From contig NZ_BNBY01000001.1 in NCBI RefSeq assembly GCF_014656195.1, positions 298,667 through 361,357 on the forward strand: a stretch of DNA of 62,691 nucleotides, given 5' to 3'. Every line of letters starts with the position of its first letter. Within the stretch, counting starts at the first letter, position 1. Positions 55,110 through 62,691 of this stretch are shown one piece after another. The translations under genes and the position numbers were made by a program. This stretch comes from Kitasatospora xanthocidica (GTDB taxonomy: Bacteria > Actinomycetota > Actinomycetes > Streptomycetales > Streptomycetaceae). The notes beneath the pieces are model-generated. The model was given only the letters and a program-made list of their open reading frames with translations, was not told the DNA's origin and searched no databases.

Positions 55110-56084
55110 CGCGGGCTCCCCTCATCTGCCAGCCGAGCTGGAACAGCGTCTCCGCGTCGTACTGCTCACGCAGCCGGGCGATGTGGCCGGCCACCGTCCG
55201 CTCACTGAGGCCCAGACGGGTGGCGATGGCGCGCTGGGTGAGGCCGCGGGGGAGGAGGCGGGCCACCTGTTCGTGGGCCGTCGGGCTGGCGGAACTGTCG
55301 GCCAGGGCTGTCCAGTTGACGCCTTCGGCCTGCTGCCAGAGCTGTTCGAAGGTGTCGACGACGAAGGCCACCGTCGCCGGGTCGTCGACCACGGCGGCGC
55401 TGGTGTAGTCGTGGGCGGCGGGGATGACCGCGACGGTGCGGTCGAAGACCAGGAAGCGCTTGAACGCTGGTCCAGGATGCGGATCTGGCAGCCGAAGCGG
55501 GCGGCTTCGGCGCCGTACGCGACGGCCAGGTCGTGGGTGCGGGCGGCGCGTTCGAAGAGGGAGCGGACGGCTCCGCCGCGCTCGATGTAGCGGCGGGTGC
55601 GGGCGAGGGAGTCGGCGAGCAGGTCGGCGGGGCGGGCGGCGCCGGGTTGGGCGGTGAGGCTCTCGTTGGGGTAGGCGTGGGTCAGCTGTTCGAGTTCGTG
55701 GCGGATCTCGGCCTTTCCGGTGACGGTCCGGGTGCCGGTCCGGCGGGCTTCGCGGCGGGGCACGGTGTCGTAGGCCTGGGAGAGTTCGCGGAGCAGTTCG
55801 GGGACCTGGTCGGCTTCGGCCAGGAGGCGGGTGCCGGTCTTGCGCAGGTCGGTGCCGATCCGTTCGGCGACCGGGCGCGGGTCGACGGCGCTGTACGAGG
55901 CGTCGACCAACCCCGGCACCAGCAGCCCGAGTTCGACCAGCTTCCGGAGTGCCGGGCCGTCGTCCACCCCGACGTCCGCGGCGCGCACGCGGCCGCCTTC
56001 GCGGAGGACGGCGAGGTAGAGCGCTCGGGCGGCCGGGTCCGGGAGGGCGGCGGTGAGCAGGGTGGGGGCGGGTTCAGCGGTCAT
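55102..56084 (-). pseudogene. TrmB/LuxR-type regulator, frameshifted (paralogue B)
   Basis: Normal from MTAEPAPTLLTAALPDPAARALYLAVL to GCQIRILDQ (residue ~205), then out of frame. The other frame continues AFKRFLVFDRTVAVIPAA...TRLGLSERTVAGHIARLREQYDAETLFQLGWQMRGARDA to 55102. The paralogue pattern RILDxPFxRxLxFDRTVA shows that one base is missing near 55466 (minus-strand context GACCAGCGTTC). Either a real one-base deletion or a sequencing error. Overlaps both neighbours as in a coupled operon. Confidence 0.8.
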
Positions 56085-57066
56085 CGCGGGCGCCTCGCAT
56101 CAGCCAGCCGAGCTGGAAGAGGGTCTGGGCGCCGTGGCGGTCGCGCAGGCGGGAGATGTGGGCGGCGACGGTGCGTTCGCTGAGGCCGAGGCGGGTGGCG
56201 ACGGCGCGTTGGGTGAGGCCGCGGGCGAGGAGGCGGCCGACCCGGTCGGGGACGGTGCGGGTGGGGCCCTGGCCGAGGACCGCGGCTTCGGCGGTGTCGG
56301 CGCGGGCCCAGTCGCGTTCGAAGGTGCCGACGAGGAAGGTGATGGTGGCGGGGTCGCTGATGAAGGCGGCGGTGCTGTTGTCGTCGTTGGCGGAGATCAC
56401 GGCGACGGTGCGGTCGAAGACGATGAGCCGCTGGAAGGGTTCGTCGAGGACGCGGATGAGGGAGCCGTGCCGAGTGACTTCCTCGGCGTAGGCGAGGGCG
56501 GGCGGTTCGGCGAGGGCGACCGGCTGGTAGATGGTGCGCAGCGAGCAGCCGCGCCGGAGGAGCTGGACGTCCTGGCGGAGGGCGACCTGCAGGGTGTCGG
56601 CGGGGCGTTGGCCGGGCTGGGCGGTGAGGACTTCGGAGCGGCAGTCGGAGACCAGTTGGGAGATCCGCTGGCGGATGTGGACGTGTCCCTCGACGTGGAC
56701 GGCGCCGCCGGCCCGGCCGGAGGGGCGGGGCATCGCGTCGTAGGCGCGGGTGAGGCCGTCCAGGGTGCCCGGGAGGCTCTCGGCGCGGACGAGCAGCCGG
56801 GTGGCCTCGCTGCGGAGTTCGGCGCCGAGCCGGTCGCTGACGGAGCGCGGGCTGACGGCGGTGTAGCAGCGGTCCACCGGGTTGACCATCAGCAGGCCGA
56901 TGTCGATGAGCTGCTGGAGGGCGCCGCGGTCGGTGTCGACGACGCTCGCGCAGGGGATCCGGCCGCCCTCGGCGATGATCGTCAGGTACAGCTGCCGGGC
57001 GGCCTCGTCGGGTTCCTCGCCCACGGGCCCTGGCTGGTGCGGAGCGACCGCCGGTTCCGCCGTCAC
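56074..57066 (-). CDS. TrmB/LuxR-type regulator (paralogue A)
   Basis: A 330-aa intact member and first gene of the minus-strand array. N-terminal wHTH-like (RQLYLTIIAEGGRIPCASV...LIDIGLLMV), central domain (LLRRGCSLRTIYQPVALAEPPALAYAEEVTRHGSLIRVLDEPFQRLIVFDRTVAVISA), C-terminal HTH (GLTQRAVATRLGLSERTVAAHISRLRDRHGAQTLFQLGWLMRG). Starts at GTG 57066 with GGAGAG upstream; overlaps B by 11 nt. GGTACCGG palindromes lie upstream. Confidence 0.8.
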   Translation of the reverse strand: MTAEPAVAPHQPGPVGEEPDEAARQLYLTIIAEGGRIPCASVVDTDRGALQQLIDIGLLMVNPVDRCYTAVSPRSVSDRLGAELRSEATRLLVRAESLPGTLDGLTRAYDAMPRPSGRAGGAVHVEGHVHIRQRISQLVSDCRSEVLTAQPGQRPADTLQVALRQDVQLLRRGCSLRTIYQPVALAEPPALAYAEEVTRHGSLIRVLDEPFQRLIVFDRTVAVISANDDNSTAAFISDPATITFLVGTFERDWARADTAEAAVLGQGPTRTVPDRVGRLLARGLTQRAVATRLGLSERTVAAHISRLRDRHGAQTLFQLGWLMRGARDDR

Positions 57067-57766
57067 GTCGCACTCTCCCTGCCGGACGCATCTCCCCTGG
57101 TGTTGCCCGCGTTTCCCGGCGGACGAGCCGCGGGTACCGGTTGCCGGGCGGGCTCACGGTACCGGGTGCCGGTACGGGGTGATCATGCGGTCGGCGGTCA
57201 CGGTACCGGTTCGGACGGCGGACCCCCGGGCCCGGGTGCCGTCGCACACCGGGACGTCCGGGGGCCGCCGTCTCTGCACGCCAATGCCAGGGCGCTTCCG
57301 TCGAGGCGGAGCAGCAACGCCTCGACGGATCCGGTTCCGGGGGCCATCACCACACATGGTCCCCGGCCGGTGCTCTTCTCCCCCCGTTCCACCGGCGCGG
57401 GAATGGTGCGCCGGCGGTCAGTCCGAAGAGCAAGTCGCCACCATCGGGCTGCGGTTGCCCGGACGACTTGGCGTGTCTCCACCCTCACAGCGTGACGGCC
57501 GGTGAACAAGTGCCGCCCGAGTGCATGTTCGCGCAATTGCAGTTATCTGCATCCCGGGGTGCGGCCGGGGGGTGGAGCGGCGGGGCGGATTCCGGTAAAG
57601 GGCGAGGCCAGCGGGGGGCGGGGAGGTGCCCGGCGGTACCTCCGGTTGGCCGTGTACGGTCATGACCCGGTTGCGCGTTCCTGCAACGGCGACATGCTCC
57701 TGAGCTGCATGTCTACGCGCGGTGACAATCCGGTCCGGCACCTCAGCCCGCCTCAGCGCCCCCGCC
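57067..57766. other. 700-bp gene-free region with palindromes and hairpin
   Basis: GGTACCGG occurs at 57133-57140, 57158-57165 and 57202-57209, the middle copy inside a larger inverted repeat (with CCGGTACGG). A perfect 12-bp hairpin (TCCGTCGAGGCG/CGCCTCGACGGA, 57297-57329) follows. AT-richer sequence lies at 57520-57560 and 57655-57730. No credible gene in either strand. Confidence 0.6.
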
Positions 57767-58879
57767 TCACCGCGCCAGCAGCCGGCCGCGCGCCAGGCCC
57801 GCCGCCGTACCGCCCGCCGCGAGCGCCCAGGCGAGCGCCAGCAGCAGGTACAGCCCGGCGGCCAGCGCGGTGAAGCCCACGAAGCCGGTGTGCCGGGCGA
57901 GCGCGGAGGCGCCGGTGACACAGGTGCCGATCGGGAAGGTGTACGCCCACCAGGTCATCGCGAAGGGCATCCCGGCCCGGCGGGCGCGCAGGTTGGCGGC
58001 GAGCGCGACGGCCAGCCAGAGCACCGCGACGCCCATCACCGCGACGCCGTACAGCTCGGCGAGGTCGAGCATGGCGGGCGCCAGCGCGGGCAGCACCGGG
58101 TGGGCGGCGTCGGCGATCTGGTGGACGGCGGTGACGGACTGGCCGAGCGGGCCGAGCACCAGGAACAGCGAGGGGGTCAGCACCAGGGTGGGCAGCTTGC
58201 TGTGGAACAGCCCGGTGAACACCACCGGCAGCAGCACCAGGGTGGCCAGCAGCCCGATCCCGAACAGGGCGCAGCAGGCGTACAGCATGGCCTGCCGGGG
58301 TGTGCCGGCCGGCAGGTGCGGGACGAGCACCGGGCCGCAGGCGGAGGCGACCAGCGGGGCGACCACCGGCAGCAGCCAGGTCGGGTTGGACTCCAGGGCG
58401 GAGATCCGGTGCCGGGTGATCATCAGGTACGGGATGCCGCCGGCGACGGCCAGCGCGTACAGGGTGCCGACGCCCCAGAGCACGGCGTCCACGGCGACCG
58501 CGGGGCCGGTGCCGATGACCCGGGAGCCGACCGTCATCGTGCCGAGCCCGACCGAGAGCAGGGCCATCGGCGGGCAGCCGTAGAAGACGGCGGTGGCGGG
58601 CTGCTCCAGCAGGTGGGCGCGGGCGGCCTCACGGTGCCGGGTGAGGTGGACCAGCCGGGCCGCGCCCAGCACCAGCAGGGCGGCCAGGCCGAGCGCCCAC
58701 ATCACCTCGCCGAAGCCGATCAGCCCGGGCAGCCGGACGGGCAGGGCGGCCGCGCCGTTGCCGATGATCGCGGTGCCCATCACCACGGCGTACCAGTTGG
58801 GGCCGAGCTGGGAGAGGTCGACGCGGGAGCGGCGGACGGCGGGGCGGGCGAGGGGACGGACTCCGGCCAAGGTGGACAT
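57767..58879 (-). CDS. TDT family transporter (TehA/SLAC1-like)
   Basis: A 370-aa membrane protein with ten predicted TM helices and LGPNWYAVVMGTAIIGNG at its start, characteristic of the tellurite-resistance/dicarboxylate transporter family of anion channels and exporters (sulfite, C4-dicarboxylates). The ATG at 58879 has GGTGGAAA upstream. It is divergent from a LysR gene, the usual arrangement for a regulator and its target. Confidence 0.85.
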   Translation of the reverse strand: MSTLAGVRPLARPAVRRSRVDLSQLGPNWYAVVMGTAIIGNGAAALPVRLPGLIGFGEVMWALGLAALLVLGAARLVHLTRHREAARAHLLEQPATAVFYGCPPMALLSVGLGTMTVGSRVIGTGPAVAVDAVLWGVGTLYALAVAGGIPYLMITRHRISALESNPTWLLPVVAPLVASACGPVLVPHLPAGTPRQAMLYACCALFGIGLLATLVLLPVVFTGLFHSKLPTLVLTPSLFLVLGPLGQSVTAVHQIADAAHPVLPALAPAMLDLAELYGVAVMGVAVLWLAVALAANLRARRAGMPFAMTWWAYTFPIGTCVTGASALARHTGFVGFTALAAGLYLLLALAWALAAGGTAAGLARGRLLAR

Positions 58880-58926
58880 GTTTCCACCATCGGTCCGAAG
58901 GCCGGCCACCGGTAGCGCCGAGGATC

Positions 58927-58949
58927 CTATGGCGACATAGCCTGGACCT
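58927..58949 (+). promoter_or_regulatory. LysR-type operator and leaderless start region
   Basis: CTATG-GCGA-CATAG is a perfect inverted repeat between the divergent genes; TAGCCT about 6 nt before the LysR ATG looks like a -10 for a leaderless message, so LysR binding would cover its own promoter. Confidence 0.55.
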
Positions 58950-59894
58950 ATGCCCCTCTCCTCGCACGTCCCCGAACTCGGCGCCCTGGAACTGCTGCTC
59001 GCCGTGGCCCGGCTGGGCAGCGTCGGACGGGCGGCGGCCGAGCTGGGCGTCAGCCAGCCGACCGCCAGCGCCCGGATCAAGGGCATGGAGCGGCAGATCG
59101 GCGTGCCGCTGCTGGAGCGTTCACCCCGCGGGAGCAAGCCGACCGAGGCGGGCCGGCTGGTGGTCGAGTGGGCCCGGCAGGTGGTGGAGGCGGCGCAGGC
59201 GCTGGACGCCGGGATCGACGCGCTGCGCGAGCGCCGGGACGCCAAGCTGCGGGTGGTGGCCAGTCTGACCGTCGCCGAGTACCTGATGCCGGGCTGGCTG
59301 CTGGGGCTCTCCGAGGCCAGCCCGGGCACCGCGGTGACGCTGCGGACGGCGAACTCGGCGGAGGTCGCCGGGCACGTCCTGGCCGGGGACGCCGACCTCG
59401 GCTTCGTCGAGGGCCCCGCCACCCCGCCCGGACTGGCCGGCGCGGTGGTGGCGGCGGACCGGCTGGTCGTGGTGGTGGCACCCGGCCACCCGTGGGCGCG
59501 CCGCCGCACCCCGCTGACCGGCCCGGAGCTGGCGGCCACCCCGCTGGTGCTGCGCGAGCCCGGCTCGGGCACCCGGGAGGTGCTGGAGATGGCGCTGCGC
59601 CCGTACGGGGGCGCGACGCAGCCCCGGATGGAGCTGGCCTCGTCCACCGCGCTGAAGGCGGCGGCGATGACCGGGGCGGGGCCGGTCTGCCTGAGCGAGC
59701 TGGCGGTGGTGGAGGAGCTGGCGACCCGGCGGCTGGTCGAGGTGCCGCTGGAGGAGGGGCTGGACCTGCACCGGCCGCTGCGCGCGGTCTGGCCGGCCGG
59801 GCAGCGGCCGAGCGGCCCGGCGCGGGAGCTGCTGGTGCTGACCCGGCGGAGCCCCGCCAGGCGCTCGGCCGGAAGCCGCCGGGCCGGAGGCTGA
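58950..59894 (+). CDS. LysR family transcriptional regulator
   Basis: A 314-aa regulator with N-terminal HTH (LELLLAVARLGSVGRAAAELGVSQPTASARIKGMERQIGVPLLER) and a periplasmic-binding-like effector domain (~95-300). Probably controls the divergent TDT transporter gene and itself. C-terminal Arg/Ser-rich tail. Confidence 0.88.
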   Translation: MPLSSHVPELGALELLLAVARLGSVGRAAAELGVSQPTASARIKGMERQIGVPLLERSPRGSKPTEAGRLVVEWARQVVEAAQALDAGIDALRERRDAKLRVVASLTVAEYLMPGWLLGLSEASPGTAVTLRTANSAEVAGHVLAGDADLGFVEGPATPPGLAGAVVAADRLVVVVAPGHPWARRRTPLTGPELAATPLVLREPGSGTREVLEMALRPYGGATQPRMELASSTALKAAAMTGAGPVCLSELAVVEELATRRLVEVPLEEGLDLHRPLRAVWPAGQRPSGPARELLVLTRRSPARRSAGSRRAGG

Positions 59895-59936
59895 CGGGAA
59901 GGACCGAACCCGGGCCCGGAAGATTGGGCGTAGAAG

Positions 59937-59971
59937 ATTGGGCACGGAAAGTTGAGCGGAATAGACTCAAC
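59937..59971 (+). promoter_or_regulatory. clpB promoter with HAIR operator
   Basis: HAIR site GTTGAGC-N7-ACTCAAC (59951-59971) is perfect in both arms. A promoter with -35 TTGGGC, 18-nt spacer and -10 TAGACT overlaps it. Confidence 0.88.
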
Positions 59972-60027
59972 TTAGTGCATGCTGTAGGTAGCAGTAGTGA
60001 AGGACGACGAGGGAGGACCCCCCAGCA

Positions 60028-62634
<2,607 letters not shown>

Positions 62635-62643
62635 CGGTGGTGC

Positions 62644-62691
62644 CGCGCGCGGGCCGTTCCCTTCCGGGTGGGAGGGAACGGCCCGCGCGCG
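62644..62691 (+). terminator. clpB terminator hairpin
   Basis: Perfect 19-bp stem (62644-62662/62673-62691) directly after clpB, extending to the window edge. Confidence 0.8.

Noticed and set aside
51753..57066. prophage or integrative element
   Set aside because: No integrase, att repeats, capsid or transfer genes; flanks are core genes.
57198..57536. 112-codon minus-strand ORF in the 700-bp spacer
   Set aside because: Crosses the 12-bp hairpin and palindromes; codon use and composition do not look coding.

Overview
The window is high-GC actinobacterial chromosome with Streptomycetaceae habits: about 70-75% G+C by eye, many GTG starts, leaderless promoters, HspR/HAIR heat-shock control, a TPP riboswitch in front of a CytX-type carrier, and the conserved run of aminopeptidase P, PP2C phosphatase, DNA primase/polymerase-like and DUF5926 genes. 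Streptomyces or Kitasatospora are the natural candidates; the sequence alone does not let me choose. Most of the window is chromosomal core with small accessory patches.

Layout. 1-6.3 kb: PNPOx-family oxidase, small secreted protein, GlcD-type FAD oxidase, a 3 x 99-bp tandem repeat, a MerR/MFS efflux pair and tRNA-Ser(TGA). 6.3-11.1 kb: membrane HtrA protease, TPP riboswitch-CytX, GDPD. 11.1-17.7 kb: anti-sigma-like ATPase, SEC-C/DUF5926 protein, primase/polymerase-like gene, GAF-PP2C phosphatase, aminopeptidase P. 17.7-27.1 kb: SigE-family sigma factor coupled to a secreted/membrane protein, GlxA-like and TipA-like regulators, polytopic glycosyltransferase-like protein, LAQTG wall protein, FMN reductase, beta-hydroxyacid dehydrogenase, YunG-like protein. 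27.2-30.1 kb: HbpS-SenS-SenR haem/redox sensing locus. 30.1-35.4 kb: hypothetical gene, alpha/beta hydrolase, MGT-type glycosyltransferase, M20 peptidase, ACT protein. 35.5-39.4 kb: a convergent overlapping pair, a CDP-glycerol-transferase-like gene carrying a 7-bp microsatellite and an NB-ARC/TPR STAND protein. 39.6-46.8 kb: tRNA-Gly(CCC), dCTP deaminase, AlaX-like, Yip1, NDP-sugar pyrophosphorylase and EtfD-like Fe-S protein. 47.1-51.6 kb: dnaK-grpE-dnaJ-hspR. 51.7-57.1 kb: an accessory locus of five related TrmB/LuxR-type regulators (one frameshifted, one a remnant), a 52-aa secreted peptide and a deoxyribosyltransferase-like gene. 57.8-62.7 kb: TDT transporter/LysR pair and clpB.

How parts work together. 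HspR from the dnaK operon should repress both dnaK (two HAIR sites) and clpB (one HAIR site) here. HbpS, SenS and SenR form one signalling route. The regulator array and its secreted peptide at 51.7-57.1 kb is the least explained region and the best candidate for an undescribed system. A second theme is that short tandem duplications (7, 17, 21, 51 and 99 bp units) recur at or near gene ends, in two places with direct consequences for reading frame or translational coupling.
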